Shown piece after piece: positions 1 to 8,713 of a stretch of 60,025 nt of DNA. The notes under the pieces were generated by a model. The model made no database searches, was not told the origin of the DNA, and worked only from the letters and a program-made list of their open reading frames with translations. Both the position numbers and the translations under genes were made by a program. The DNA is taken from NCBI GenBank assembly GCA_049515555.1, contig JBEKTY010000024.1:1-60025 (forward strand). The letters are read 5' to 3'. Source of the DNA: JBEKTY01 sp049515555 (lineage in GTDB: Bacteria; Planctomycetota; Planctomycetia; Pirellulales; Thermoguttaceae). Each line of letters starts with the position of its first letter. Position 1 is the first letter of the stretch.

Positions 1-2
1 CG

Positions 3-94
3 AGTTCGTAGGGTGGGTCGAGCGAAGCGAGCCCCACCATTGGTTTCTAGCGGATTGTGGTGGGGCTCGCTGCGCTCGACCCACCCTACGAACT
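3..94. repeat. Long palindromic intergenic repeat (GTAGGGTGGG family)
   Basis: Two arms of about 37 bases (3-39 and 58-94) are inverted complements with about one mismatch and are separated by an 18-base spacer. The core reads GTAGGGTGGGTCGAGCG on one arm. A degenerate relative appears near 11181-11204 (TGGGGC...CGACCCACCC). It encodes nothing convincing and could form a cruciform or an RNA hairpin. Both arms are seen directly; a REP- or MITE-like origin is inferred. Confidence 0.85.
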
Positions 95-628
95 GTTCGG
101 TGTAGGACTCAGTAATAGTGTAGCTGTGACCGGTCCGGCTGGCCAGTCACGAGCGCGGAGGAGTGCGCGGCCGGCGCGGCCGGCGCGGACGACCCAAGAC
201 CTAAGGCCCAAGACCCAAGACGGACCGGGCCACGAGGCGTTTCTTCTGCCGTGGGTGAGCCGCTAGTTTCTCGCCAGGCGGCACGCGCGGAACGGGCCGC
301 GGTTGCTTTCTTGCCCGCCGCTGCTCGGGCGACCGCCGGCTGACCGCGACGGTGCTAGATTAGCTCAGGCGATCATGCCGCGCTTCCCTCCCGGGGTGCG
401 CATTGCACCGGGTGCGGGGCGTTGGCCTCCGAGGATTGTAATGAAAAAGCCGGCTTTTGCGCCTCTGACGCCCGGGCTGGCGGCGGGGGGAAAAAAGGTT
501 TTCCGCCCACACGGTGAGCGGCAAAGTTTGACCTACGATTTGGTGGAGAGCTCGGGGGCTTCGGCTTGGCCGCCCCCTCGATGTCCTTGCAGCGATTCCA
601 GTGCCGCGCCATGTGATAGAGAACTTCG
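95..628. other. Intergenic region without a supported gene
   Basis: There is no reading frame here with a ribosome site or recognisable protein. The stretch holds short GC-rich tandem copies of GGCCGGCGC near 170-190 and reiterated CCCAAGAC units near 191-223. The frames open across it overlap in shadow fashion and have biased, low-complexity translations. The promoter of the gene at 629 should lie in the last part, but no clear -35/-10 pair is visible. Confidence 0.6.
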
Positions 629-1324
629 ATGGGCTTCCTGAAAAAGTTTTTCCGAAACGTGTTCCGTGAAGGCTCGATGCCGCAGGGTACGAGCAGCTTC
701 GAGCGGCTGAGCGAGGAGGAACTGGAAGCCCACCTGGGAGTCGCGCGCTACGGCAACTTCCTGCTCACCGAGGCCGTCCGGCCCTCCTACGATCTGCAGG
801 TCGTGCCCGCCCAGGGATATCGCCACGATTCCTACCGCGACGAGCAGCGGCACAGCAGCGTGCCGGTGCTGATGGTTGCCGTCTCCGCCGAGCATCTGTT
901 CGAGACCTTTCTGGACCTGCTCGATCCGCTGGGCTGCGTGGTCGACGTGGTGCTGGAGACCAGCCACAACCGTGACCAGAACGGGCATACCGACCTGTAT
1001 CGCGAGCACATCGACGTGCCCGTGCTGAAAAGCATCCTCTGGGAATACGAGGACATGCTGGTCAACGACGGCTGCACGGGCCTGGCCGTGCTCAATCCGG
1101 AGATCCCGCAGGAGATCCAGTTCGACGAGCACAAGCTGCTGATCGTCTACGGCGAGAACCTGGAGACGTTCGAGTCGCTTTGTCGCGAGCAACGGGTGTT
1201 CCGCGACGAGCAGATGAAGTTCATCACCGAGGCGGAGCACGTCCATTCCTCGAGCGACCGCTACACGCAGCAGTTCGACGAGCTGAAGACCCGCCTGGGC
1301 ATGGACGGCGATTACTCGTTCTAA
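629..1324 (+). CDS. Conserved-looking hypothetical protein, 231 aa
   Basis: The protein is soluble and acidic with no signal peptide. It has a basic amphipathic N-terminus (MGFLKKFFRNVFREG) followed by a mixed alpha/beta sequence rich in Glu and Asp. I do not recognise a family. The basic, aromatic first 14 residues could touch a membrane or nucleic acid, but that is inference. The start has only a weak purine stretch (GAGAAC) upstream. The gene stands alone: a hairpin repeat follows its stop codon and the next gene converges on it from the minus strand. The codon pattern and GC-rich third positions match the neighbouring genes, which supports a real gene. Confidence 0.75.
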   Translation: MGFLKKFFRNVFREGSMPQGTSSFERLSEEELEAHLGVARYGNFLLTEAVRPSYDLQVVPAQGYRHDSYRDEQRHSSVPVLMVAVSAEHLFETFLDLLDPLGCVVDVVLETSHNRDQNGHTDLYREHIDVPVLKSILWEYEDMLVNDGCTGLAVLNPEIPQEIQFDEHKLLIVYGENLETFESLCREQRVFRDEQMKFITEAEHVHSSSDRYTQQFDELKTRLGMDGDYSF

Positions 1325-1403
1325 CGTATTCCTCTCGCTCTGCGAGAGGGCCCGGCAGAGACGCACTTGCACTTCCGGCCTCTCGCGGAGCGAGAGGAAT
1401 ACG
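1325..1403. repeat. Inverted repeat between convergent genes, possible bidirectional terminator
   Basis: The arms CGTATTCCTCTCGC...GCGAGAGG (from 1325) and its complement (ending 1403) enclose a central loop. The repeat lies between the stop codons of two convergent genes, where a terminator is expected, but it has no T-run. The arm length and GC content make it look like another member of the palindromic repeats seen across this window. Confidence 0.75.
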
Positions 1404-1424
1404 AAAGTGACGGCTTCGCCGGTC

Positions 1425-3821
1425 CTAAGGCTCGATCAGGTAGGCCTGGCGGTCGAGGATCAGGAGCACGGGCTCGTCCAGGGCCAGGTACTGCGACATG
1501 GTGCGGCCGTAGCGGCGGGCCAGGTCGAAGTATTCATCGCTGAACTGCTTGATCCGCCGGGCGCCGTGCTGCTGGTCCTTGGTGGCCTGTGAATCGACCC
1601 ACAGGCCGTCGCGGCGGTAGAAGGTACGGTTGCCCAGGTTGCGGACGTTCTTTTCGGCGGCCCGGGCCTCACCGGCGATCTGAGCGCCGAAGGCCATGTC
1701 GGCGCCGGCCTCGGCCAGGGCCGGCTGGGCGGCCGACGCGGGGGGGCCGGCTGCCGGCCGGCCGTTGCCGGCGTAACCGAAGCCGGCCGAAGCGGCATCG
1801 CGGCCGCCGCGGGCCAGGAAGCGGTCCAGCGACCCGCCGGATGCCGACATGGGGGCCAGGGCGGCCCGCTGCATGTCGCCTTTCATGGCCCGCTGGGCGG
1901 TCCCGCCCGCCCCGCCGGTCTGCTCCAAGGCCTCCAGTCGCCGCCGGGTCACGGCCGAGTTGGCCGCCAGGTCGTGCAGGTTCGTGCCTTCGTCGGCGAT
2001 GAACGAGGTGTAGGGAGTGAGAATCCCGTGCCGCGTGGCCAGCTCGACCAGCTCGGTGACCAACTCCTCGTTCTTGCCCTTCAGGTCCAGCTCGTCGAGG
2101 ATCTCGCCCACGCGGCGGACGGCCCACAGCTTTTCGACGAAGGCCAGCGATTCGTCGCCGCTGTGCTCGACCAGCGTGGCGGGGAAATCGAACTTCTCCT
2201 TCCGTGGGCCGATCGAGCCGCTGACCACCACCTTGGCCGTGCCGGCCTTGTGGTATCGCCCCACCAGGACCAACTGCTCGCCGGCGAACAGGTCGCCGGC
2301 CTCCTTGGGATAGACGCGGTTGACCGGGCTGCCCTCTTCGCTGCGGAGCTGATCGAAATCGAAGCGGATCTCCAGCCCGGTCAGCACCGGCGCTTCGATG
2401 CGGTTGTAAAGCCGGGCCACGGGGGCCTCGAGGTCCTCGTCCGGGCGGACGTACTCGCTCTGCCCGAAGCAGTCGCGGGCCAGCTTGTCGAGGAAGCGGG
2501 CATTGACGTCGTAGCCCACGCCGAAGACGAACAGGCGGGCATGGACCTTGTTCCTGGCCCGGGCGCTGGCCACGATCTTCAGTTCCTGCGTCTCGCCGGT
2601 GGTGGGGATGCCGTCGGTGAGAAAGACGACGTAGCTGGGCCGGGCCGGGTCTTGCAATTGGCCCAGGGCCACCCGCAGGGCCTCGTCGATGTTCGTGCTC
2701 CCGCCGGCGTAGATTCCCTCGACGAAGCCCAAGGCCGCCCGGCGGGTCTGATCGTCGTAGCGCTGCAGCTCGGGCCGGAACGACTCCACCTCGCTGTCGT
2801 AGGCGATCACGTTGAACAGGTCGCCCGCGCGGAGATTGTCCAGCACGTGCCTCAAGGCCGCGCGGACCTGCTCGATCTTCTTGCCGCTCATGCTGCCCGA
2901 GCGGTCGATCACCAGCACGACCGTCTTCTTGGGCCGCTCCTGGTCCGGTGCCTTGATCTGCGGGCTGGCCAAGAGGAGGAAGAAGCCGTCCTGGGCGGCC
3001 TCCGGCCGGTAGCTCAGCACCCGCGTGCTGACCTTCCCCCGCCCGGCGTCGTAGAACAGGCGGAAATCGGAGCTGGGCAGCACCTGCTTGGCCGCAAAAC
3101 TGACCACGGCATGCCGCTCGTCGGGCCGCTTGATCTCCACGGCATGCGTCGGGCTGTACACGTTCTTGATCTCCTCCTGGCTCTCGATCGACACGCGGAA
3201 ACTCAGCGTCTCGATGGGGTGCGAGGTGTACTTGGCCGTGCTCAGCGGCAGCAGGAAGTCGGTCAGGCCCTCCTGCTTCCGGCAGAGCTGGGTGTAGCGC
3301 AGCGAGACGGTCCGCTTGGCCCCCGGCGGCACCGGAAACACGCTCGTCTGGAACATCCCCGTGCCGATCCACTCCAGCAGGGCCGGGTCGCGATTCTTCC
3401 GTACGATCTCCTCATAGATCCGCCGCGCTTCCTTGGCGGCGATCAGCCGGGCGGGCAGTTCCCGGCCGTCGACCAACAGCGTCATGCGGTCGATGGCCCC
3501 GTCGTAAGGCAGCGGGAAGATGAACGCCACCTCCAGCGGCCGGCTGCCCGTGTTCACGAACGTCTGCGAAACCTGTACCCGGGCAACCTGATCGACCAGC
3601 CGGGCATCGACCTCCAGGGCGCTTATGGCGTAGGTGGCCGGCGGCGGCTCCGGAACCGGCTGCGGATGCGGATAGGGCCCCGGCGGCCAAATAATGATCG
3701 GCCGGGGCAGCCGAATGTGCCCCTCCGGACCGGTAACAACCAACAGCCCCTGGCCCCGGGCCACCCCGCAGACCAACAACAGCATTGCCGCCGCCGATCG
3801 GCTCCACCGTGGACAATTCAT
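1425..3821 (-). CDS. Secreted VIT and von Willebrand A domain protein
   Basis: A signal peptide (core AAAMLLLVCGVARG) is followed by a VIT domain (about residues 45-190) and a VWA domain (about 300-470). The VWA domain carries the metal-ion site DRSGSMS near residue 306. This inter-alpha-trypsin-inhibitor-like order is common in planctomycete and proteobacterial secreted or envelope proteins, which are thought to bind ligands through the MIDAS metal. The C-terminal third is Ala/Gly-rich (about 620-720) and then ends in a folded-looking segment. The start at 3821 was preferred over the in-frame ATG at 3830 because AAAGG lies nine bases before it. The exact function is unknown. No partner gene is adjacent, and the gene converges with the 231-aa hypothetical. 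Confidence 0.9.
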   Translation of the reverse strand: MNCPRWSRSAAAMLLLVCGVARGQGLLVVTGPEGHIRLPRPIIIWPPGPYPHPQPVPEPPPATYAISALEVDARLVDQVARVQVSQTFVNTGSRPLEVAFIFPLPYDGAIDRMTLLVDGRELPARLIAAKEARRIYEEIVRKNRDPALLEWIGTGMFQTSVFPVPPGAKRTVSLRYTQLCRKQEGLTDFLLPLSTAKYTSHPIETLSFRVSIESQEEIKNVYSPTHAVEIKRPDERHAVVSFAAKQVLPSSDFRLFYDAGRGKVSTRVLSYRPEAAQDGFFLLLASPQIKAPDQERPKKTVVLVIDRSGSMSGKKIEQVRAALRHVLDNLRAGDLFNVIAYDSEVESFRPELQRYDDQTRRAALGFVEGIYAGGSTNIDEALRVALGQLQDPARPSYVVFLTDGIPTTGETQELKIVASARARNKVHARLFVFGVGYDVNARFLDKLARDCFGQSEYVRPDEDLEAPVARLYNRIEAPVLTGLEIRFDFDQLRSEEGSPVNRVYPKEAGDLFAGEQLVLVGRYHKAGTAKVVVSGSIGPRKEKFDFPATLVEHSGDESLAFVEKLWAVRRVGEILDELDLKGKNEELVTELVELATRHGILTPYTSFIADEGTNLHDLAANSAVTRRRLEALEQTGGAGGTAQRAMKGDMQRAALAPMSASGGSLDRFLARGGRDAASAGFGYAGNGRPAAGPPASAAQPALAEAGADMAFGAQIAGEARAAEKNVRNLGNRTFYRRDGLWVDSQATKDQQHGARRIKQFSDEYFDLARRYGRTMSQYLALDEPVLLILDRQAYLIEP

Positions 3822-4160
3822 GTCATACATCCTTTAGGTTATGGCCTGGGGTGCGGTTGGGTGACGGCCCATGACAATCCGCCCCGGCCAAGGCCGTATT
3901 CTATACTTGTTTGGTACTCTTTGGACGAACCCGAGTCCGGCGGAGTTCCCTCACGGGGCCCGGGGGCGTTTTTTCTGGCAGGTTTGACCTTACGCCCCGA
4001 CTCGGTAAGATGACATTGTCTTTGCGGGTTTGACCTTACGGCCCGGCTGAATCGAATCAGATGGATGGACGAGGCCGGGGCGACCGTCTTTTCGTGTTCC
4101 GCGCCGCGAGTTCCATGCCGGAGTTCGTAGCGCCTTCCAGTTCAAGAAAGGAATAACGAG
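3822..4160. other. Intergenic region between divergent genes with a 14-bp direct repeat
   Basis: This gap separates the minus-strand VIT/VWA gene from the plus-strand ACT-domain gene, so promoters for both should be here. The unit GGTTTGACCTTACG occurs at 3981-3994 and again at 4027-4040, 46 bases apart. Such spacing could mark paired regulator sites or a duplication. No gene is supported. Confidence 0.5.
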
Positions 4161-4622
4161 ATGCAAACGGCCAAGCAGCTTTCGGTGTCGCTGGTGAACA
4201 AGCCTGGGCGGCTCTCCGCCATGCTTGGGGCCTTGAATAAGGAGAAGGTGAGTTTTCGGGCACTGGCGGTAATGGACTCGGGCGAGCGGGGGACCGTGCG
4301 TTTCGTCCCCGACGACGTCCAGACGGCAACCCGCGTGCTGGAGAACGCCAGCATCCGTTTCGAGCCTGCCGATATTCTGCTGGTCGAGGTCCCCAGCCAG
4401 GCGGGGGCCTTTCGCAAGATTTGCGAAAAACTGGCCGCCGAGCATCTCAACATCGACTACGCCTACTGTTCCTTCAATAGCGGCCGCGGCAGCCGGCCGG
4501 GGGTGCTGGCGGTGATCAAGGTGAACGACCTGTCCAAGGCGCAGCGGGTACTGCGCGAGAACGGTGCAGGCGGAGCCAAGGCCCCCCGCCGGCCCATCCG
4601 CCGGCCCGTCCACGCGAGGTAA
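4161..4622 (+). CDS. Tandem ACT-domain protein
   Basis: Two ACT-like repeats fill the protein. The first begins KQLSVSLVNKPGRLSAML (about residues 5-70) and the second LLVEVPSQAGAFRKICEKL (about 73-140). Both keep the V-x-x-x-P-G(A)-x-L/F pattern of ligand-binding ACT domains. Stand-alone two-ACT proteins usually bind amino acids and regulate metabolism; the ligand here cannot be told. AAGGAATAACGAG precedes the ATG. The C-terminal tail (from about 140) is rich in Ala, Pro and Arg and probably disordered. The gene appears monocistronic, with a lipoprotein gene 134 bases downstream. Confidence 0.85.
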   Translation: MQTAKQLSVSLVNKPGRLSAMLGALNKEKVSFRALAVMDSGERGTVRFVPDDVQTATRVLENASIRFEPADILLVEVPSQAGAFRKICEKLAAEHLNIDYAYCSFNSGRGSRPGVLAVIKVNDLSKAQRVLRENGAGGAKAPRRPIRRPVHAR

Positions 4623-4756
4623 CTGGCACCTTCGGTTGATGGCATTCTGGCCTTGCCCCGGCGGTCGGTTCTTGCGACACTACGCCGCCAATGCGGCCCT
4701 TATCCCAAACGACTGCCGCTGCGCTGATTTTTCAGAATCTCAAAAGTCGGACTGCC

Positions 4757-5377
4757 ATGCGCCGTCTGCTCCTGCTGCTCGTCGTGGCCCTGCTGCCGGC
4801 CGGTTGCGCAGAGGGTCTGTGGACCCGGCCGGCGGCGGCCCCGCTTGTCACCTTAAGCAATCCCATGCTGCTTCCGGTGGCCGACCGGGAGGCCCTTTGG
4901 GACGGCGTGGTCGACGTGCTGGGCGACTACTTCCGCATCGCGGGCGAAGAGCCGGTCCGGCTGCTGGGCAACACGCTGACCGAGGGCCGGATCGACACCT
5001 ATCCCAAGACCGGGGCCACGCTGCTGGAGCCTTGGGACCAGGACTCGGCCAACGCCTACGAGCGGCTGGAATCGACGCTGCAAACGATCCGGCGGCGGGC
5101 GGTGGTCCGCGTCATTCCCGCCCCCGCCGGCGGCTTCTGGATCGACGTGGCCGTGTTCAAAGAACTGGAGAACCTCCGCCAGCCCGAGCACTCCACGGCC
5201 GGCGGCAACACCTTCCGCTTCGACACCACCCAGACCCGGATCATCAACCCGGAACATCGGGCCCAAATGGAACTGGGTTGGATTCCGATGGGGCGTGACA
5301 CGGCGCTGGAGCAGCGGATCTTGACCCAGTTGCAATACCGGCTAAGCCCCGAGGGACAGCCCGTCACGCTGCACTAA
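4757..5377 (+). CDS. Predicted lipoprotein of unknown function
   Basis: The protein starts MRRLLLLLVVALLPAGCAEG, a type II signal peptide with lipobox LPAGC, so the mature N-terminus should be a lipidated Cys at about residue 17. The remaining roughly 190 residues are soluble mixed alpha/beta with no motif I recognise. They contain a YLR- and DYFRI-type segment often seen in planctomycete lipoproteins, which is only an impression. An in-frame ATG at 4691 would add 22 residues ahead of the signal peptide and is less likely. The product is presumably anchored in a membrane facing the periplasm. Confidence 0.75.
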   Translation: MRRLLLLLVVALLPAGCAEGLWTRPAAAPLVTLSNPMLLPVADREALWDGVVDVLGDYFRIAGEEPVRLLGNTLTEGRIDTYPKTGATLLEPWDQDSANAYERLESTLQTIRRRAVVRVIPAPAGGFWIDVAVFKELENLRQPEHSTAGGNTFRFDTTQTRIINPEHRAQMELGWIPMGRDTALEQRILTQLQYRLSPEGQPVTLH

Positions 5378-5599
5378 GAGGGATTTAGGGATTTAGGGGC
5401 CGAGCTACGCCTGCCAAACACCTCCCGTTTACTATTCGTCGCGTAGCGACGACCCGACGGGGACAGGGAATCCCACGCCTTCCTTTCGTCGTGCAGCGAC
5501 GATTGAACACCTTCGATCGTCGCGGTGGGCAAGGTGCCCGCCGAGCTGCGGCCACCCCACCCAAATCCCCAAATCCCTAAATCCCCAAATCCCTTTTTC
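5378..5599. repeat. Intergenic low-complexity and palindromic repeats
   Basis: GGGATTTAGGGATTTAGGGG (near 5381) is an inverted copy of the CCCCAAATCCC series near 5562-5592. Between them lie two CGTCGCGTAGCGACGA-like palindromes (about 5437 and 5485). The region separates convergent genes. The CCCAAATCCC/CCCTAATCCC type of tract recurs near 8405-8430 and 11214-11252. Confidence 0.7.
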
Positions 5600-6439
5600 C
5601 TAGCGGCATTCGTTAGCCGGCGTAGCGGTCGGCAGGGGCAGGGTGATGGGGACCGCGGCGGGCGGCCGTTTTGGGCCGGCCTTGGCCGCCGTGGGCAGCT
5701 TCAGCGTAAACGCCGTCCCCTTGCCGATCGTGCTCTCGACGCGGATTCGACCCCGGTGGGCCTCGATGATGTCGCGGCACATGGAAAGCCCCAGGCCGGT
5801 GCCGCCCTTGCCGCTGGCGTCCGGGCCGGCCTTGGTCGTGTAGAAGGGCTCGAAGATCCGCGGCAGCTTGTCGGCGGGGATCCCGCACCCGTTGTCGCGG
5901 ACCACCAGGTCGATCATGTCGCCCTGGGCGTCGTAGGCCAGCTTGAGCATCACGCGGCCGCCGTTGGGCATGGCCTGCCGGGCGTTGATCAGCAGGTTCA
6001 ACAAGACTTGCTGGATCTGGTTGCCGTTGACGTAGGCCGCGGGGATGGGCCGGAAGTTCTTCTCCACCGCAATGCGGTACTTGTTCAACTCCCGCTCCAG
6101 CAGCAGGAGCGTGTTCTCGACCAGCTCCACGAGGTTGGTCGGTTCCTGGCCGGCCTTGCGGTTGCGGGCCAGCCCCAGCACGGTGGAGGTGATTTTCGCC
6201 GCCCGGTTGGCCGCCAGCAGGATCTTGTCCAGGGCCTTCTCCCGCGTCTGGTCGTCTTTGTGCCGCAAGCCCAGCTTGGCATAATTGATGATCGTCGTCA
6301 GAACATTGTTGAACTCGTGCGTCGTGGTGCTGGTGAGTTCGCCCAACGCGGTGAGGGTTTGGGCCTGGGCAAGCTGCTGCTTGAGGGCCTCGATCTGCTG
6401 CTCGAGGTCCTGGCGATGGTCGGTGTTGCTGGCTGGCAC
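5600..6439 (-). CDS. Sensor histidine kinase, NtrB-like, without membrane segments
   Basis: An N-terminal coiled coil (about 10-30, QQIEALKQQLAQAQ) leads into a dimerisation/phosphoacceptor domain with H-box THEFNNVL, where the His is the expected phosphorylation site (about residue 41). The HATPase domain carries N-box NLLINARQAM, G1 box DNGCGIP, F-box-like FEPFYTTK and G2 box GGTGLGL. There is no signal peptide or transmembrane segment and no obvious sensory domain, so it probably receives its signal through a partner in the cytoplasm. No response regulator gene is adjacent, making it an orphan kinase. The GTG start at 6439 was chosen because GGGGGATAACC precedes it; an upstream in-frame ATG at 6508 lacks a ribosome site. 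Confidence 0.9.
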   Translation of the reverse strand: MPASNTDHRQDLEQQIEALKQQLAQAQTLTALGELTSTTTHEFNNVLTTIINYAKLGLRHKDDQTREKALDKILLAANRAAKITSTVLGLARNRKAGQEPTNLVELVENTLLLLERELNKYRIAVEKNFRPIPAAYVNGNQIQQVLLNLLINARQAMPNGGRVMLKLAYDAQGDMIDLVVRDNGCGIPADKLPRIFEPFYTTKAGPDASGKGGTGLGLSMCRDIIEAHRGRIRVESTIGKGTAFTLKLPTAAKAGPKRPPAAVPITLPLPTATPANECR

Positions 6440-6719
6440 GGTTATCCCCCAACTCTGCCTGAAGGTTGCAGCCCCGCATGAGCCGCCAGATTGACCGGCT
6501 TGCCGCATCGCGGGCGTCCTAGCTGTCTTCCCGAGGTACTGCGTCTTAACCGTGTGCTAGGAAAGAAGTTACTCCCGTTCCCCCTATCGTCAACTCGGCT
6601 GGCCAACTGAAACCGAAGCGGGTATAACTCGTATTATTAGCAAACGTGCAGCGTGGGGCGGGGGGAAGAGGTAACAGGCGCGCCCTCGGTATGGAAACCG
6701 GAAGTCTGGAGGGAATAGG

Positions 6720-6980
6720 ATGAATACGGCGTCGCTCCTAGCCCACGCCCTCGATCTGGCCCAGCGGCTTGGATACCAGGTCCGGCAAGAGTGGCTCGAT
6801 GGCAACGGCGGTGGCTTCTGCGAGTTGAAGGGCCGGAAGGTACTGTTCGTGGACCTGGCCCAGGGACCGGCCGAGCAGTTTGAACTGGTCCTGGACGCCA
6901 TGCGGCACGAGCCCGAGGCCATCGACTTGCCCATGCCGCATCCGCTTCGCGAGTTGCTCACGGTGCGGAAAAGCGCGTAA
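6720..6980 (+). CDS. Small hypothetical protein, 86 aa
   Basis: A strong ribosome site (GGAGGGAATAGG) sits directly before the ATG, which is the main support for this short gene. The protein is soluble, starts with an amphipathic helix (ASLLAHALDLAQRLGYQV) and contains a beta-hairpin-like centre (GGGFCELKGRKVLFVDL). No family is recognised. A palindromic repeat begins just after the stop codon. It is divergent from the histidine kinase gene, with about 280 bases between them that should carry both promoters. Confidence 0.7.
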   Translation: MNTASLLAHALDLAQRLGYQVRQEWLDGNGGGFCELKGRKVLFVDLAQGPAEQFELVLDAMRHEPEAIDLPMPHPLRELLTVRKSA

Positions 6981-6981
6981 G

Positions 6982-7040
6982 GTATCCGGCACACTCCGTG
7001 TGCCGCTTTCTGCCATCGGCACACGGAGTGTGCCGGATAC
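6982..7040. repeat. Palindromic repeat, CACACTCCGTGTGCC family, copy 1
   Basis: Perfect 24-base inverted arms (6982-7005 and 7017-7040) enclose an 11-base spacer. The core is GGCACACTCCGTGTGCC. Further copies lie at 12084-12139 and 15336-15411. This one sits between convergent genes. Confidence 0.9.
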
Positions 7041-7044
7041 ATTT

Positions 7045-7938
7045 TCATCCCTCGCCCTGTTCCGCCTTCATCCTTCCGCCCTCCGCCTTCCACCTTCCGC
7101 CTTCCACCTTCACAAGGCTCTCCGGCGGCAGCACGGCGTTCATGCTCCCGCTGCGAAAGCCCTCCAGATCAAGGGTCACGTACTTGAAGCCCAGCGACTT
7201 GAGCCGCTGGAGCACCGCGCTGCGGAAGGCCCCCTCGGCGAACCGCGGCAGGCAGTCCGCCGGGACCTCGATCCGCGCCATGTCGCCCTTGTGATAGCGG
7301 ACCCGCAGCGGCCCAAAGCCCTGCTCCCGTAGGAATCGCTCGGCCTGGTCGATCATGGCCAGCCGCTCGGGCGTGACCTGTTCGCCGTAGGCCACGCGGC
7401 TGCTGAGGCAAGGGGTAGCGGGCTTGTTCCAGGTGGGCAGGCCCCAAGCCGCGGCCAGCTCGCGGATCTCGGGCTTGGTAAAGCCGCACTCGGCCAAGGG
7501 GCTGCGGACACGCCGCTCGCGGGCAGCCTGGATCCCCGGCCGATGCTCGCCATGGTCGTCGCGGTTCGAGCCGTCGCACACCACGGCCACCCCCAGGCGA
7601 GCCGCAATCTGCTCCACCTTCAGAAACAACTCCGTCTTGCAGAAATAGCAGCGATTGCCCGTGTTCTGCTGGTACTCGGCGTTGGCCAACTCGTCGGTCT
7701 GGATGACCTCGTGGCGGATGCCGATTTGGCGGGCCAGGGCCACCGACTCGTCCAGCTCGCCGACGGCCAGGCTGGCACTGCTGCCGGTGACGGCCACAGC
7801 CCGATCGCCCAGCGCAACTTGGGCCGCCTTGGCCAGCACCGTGCTATCCAGCCCGCCGGAAAACGCCACCGCACAACTGCCGTAGCCCCGCAGCAGGTCC
7901 AGCAATCGGTCGCGTTTGGCCGCCAGTTCAGGATTCAT
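7045..7938 (-). CDS. larE: ATP-dependent sacrificial sulfur transferase LarE
   Basis: The PP-loop ATP-pyrophosphatase motif SGGLDST is at residues 27-33. CYFCKTELF (97-105) and PCLSSR (176-181) are family hallmarks. Cys177 in PCLSSR aligns with the sacrificial Cys that gives up its sulfur in Lactobacillus plantarum LarE. LarE turns the carboxylates of the biscarboxylated nicotinic acid mononucleotide (made by LarB) into thiocarboxylates on the way to the nickel-pincer cofactor. The last roughly 20 residues (KVEGGRWKAEGGRMKAEQGE) come from low-complexity repeat DNA, so the natural C-terminus was probably extended by a repeat. No clear ribosome site precedes the ATG. larB lies 3.3 kb away on the same strand. 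Confidence 0.92.
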   Translation of the reverse strand: MNPELAAKRDRLLDLLRGYGSCAVAFSGGLDSTVLAKAAQVALGDRAVAVTGSSASLAVGELDESVALARQIGIRHEVIQTDELANAEYQQNTGNRCYFCKTELFLKVEQIAARLGVAVVCDGSNRDDHGEHRPGIQAARERRVRSPLAECGFTKPEIRELAAAWGLPTWNKPATPCLSSRVAYGEQVTPERLAMIDQAERFLREQGFGPLRVRYHKGDMARIEVPADCLPRFAEGAFRSAVLQRLKSLGFKYVTLDLEGFRSGSMNAVLPPESLVKVEGGRWKAEGGRMKAEQGEG

Positions 7939-7941
7939 AAG

Positions 7942-8054
7942 CAGTTGTCGGTTGTCAGTTGTCGGTTGTCAGCGTATTTCGTTCTTAGTGTCGGGTCGTT
8001 GGACGGGAGAGACCCGCCGTGTGCTGACAACTGAGAACTGACAACCGACAACTG
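7942..8054. repeat. Inverted repeat with CAGTTGTCGGTTGT arms
   Basis: The left arm 7942-7972 is itself made of two tandem CAGTTGTCGGTTGT-like units. The right arm 8024-8054 is its complement with a few differences. The 51-base spacer carries GACGGGAGAGACCCGCCG. It lies directly before the larE start codon, so it could shape the larE leader RNA. Confidence 0.75.
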
Positions 8055-8316
8055 CAAAAAAGTCCTCCGCCGTTGCCGTGGCGATGAGTTTTTGAGAGCC
8101 CGCTGCCAAAAGTGGGCACCTGGGTCCCGGTTTTGTGTGATCCGCTGCCGAGCCCGGCCAGGCCGGGGGGGCAACGGCTATACACGCTTCAGGGACTTAT
8201 ATTGCGGCGCCCTACGGGCTTGTATCGGCTCACCAAAAATATCCATCAGCAGCACGAACAGGGAAGAGGACAGAATAATGGTATCACGGGCGGGCCCCGG
8301 CGGCAAGCAAACGCTA

Positions 8317-8373
8317 GTTTTCGGTGTTCAGTGTTCCGGCGCATGCTGAAAACTGAACACGAACACCGAAAAC
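8317..8373. repeat. Inverted repeat with GTTTTCGGTGTTCAG arms
   Basis: The arms 8317-8336 and 8354-8373 are near-perfect complements (GTTTTCGGTGTTCAGTGTTC and its inverse, differing by one base) around a 17-base loop. It lies in a gene-free stretch. Confidence 0.75.
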
Positions 8374-8617
8374 TCCCCGTCCGCCGTCCGCCTTCCGTCT
8401 TCATCCCCAATCCCCAATCCCTAATCCCTTCGCTAGTCGAACGCCTCGGCACCCTGTTCGAAACTTACGGTGTTCGACAAGTCTGTAACCCGTGTGCCGG
8501 CTTGCGTTAGCGATTGGGCCGGGGAGCGTAAAATTATACGTCTTGTGGGGTACTTGTTCGACTGACGCGCTTTCTTGCCCCAAGTTGTCCAGCCGGATGC
8601 TCCAACAGTGGGGCCAC

Positions 8618-8713
8618 GGACGAAACACGGATTGAACACGGAAAGGATGGCCGGACGGGGGGCAAACGAGCGAATAGGTTGTTCTTGTCCGTGTTTGTTC
8701 CGTGTTCAATCCG
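8618..8713. repeat. Imperfect inverted repeat with ACACGGATTGAACACGG arms
   Basis: The left arm near 8618-8642 and the right arm near 8686-8713 share CCGTGTTCAATCCG and its complement with a few mismatches and a small insertion. The spacer is about 43 bases. It is non-coding. Confidence 0.65.

Noticed and set aside
1669..4013. Long open frames antisense to, or in another frame of, the VIT/VWA gene
   Set aside because: They are shadows of a GC-rich gene: low-complexity Arg/Pro/Gly translations, no ribosome site, and the overlapped frame has clear domains.
5378..8430. CRISPR array
   Set aside because: The repeats are palindromes and low-complexity tracts without regular unique spacers, and no cas gene is present.
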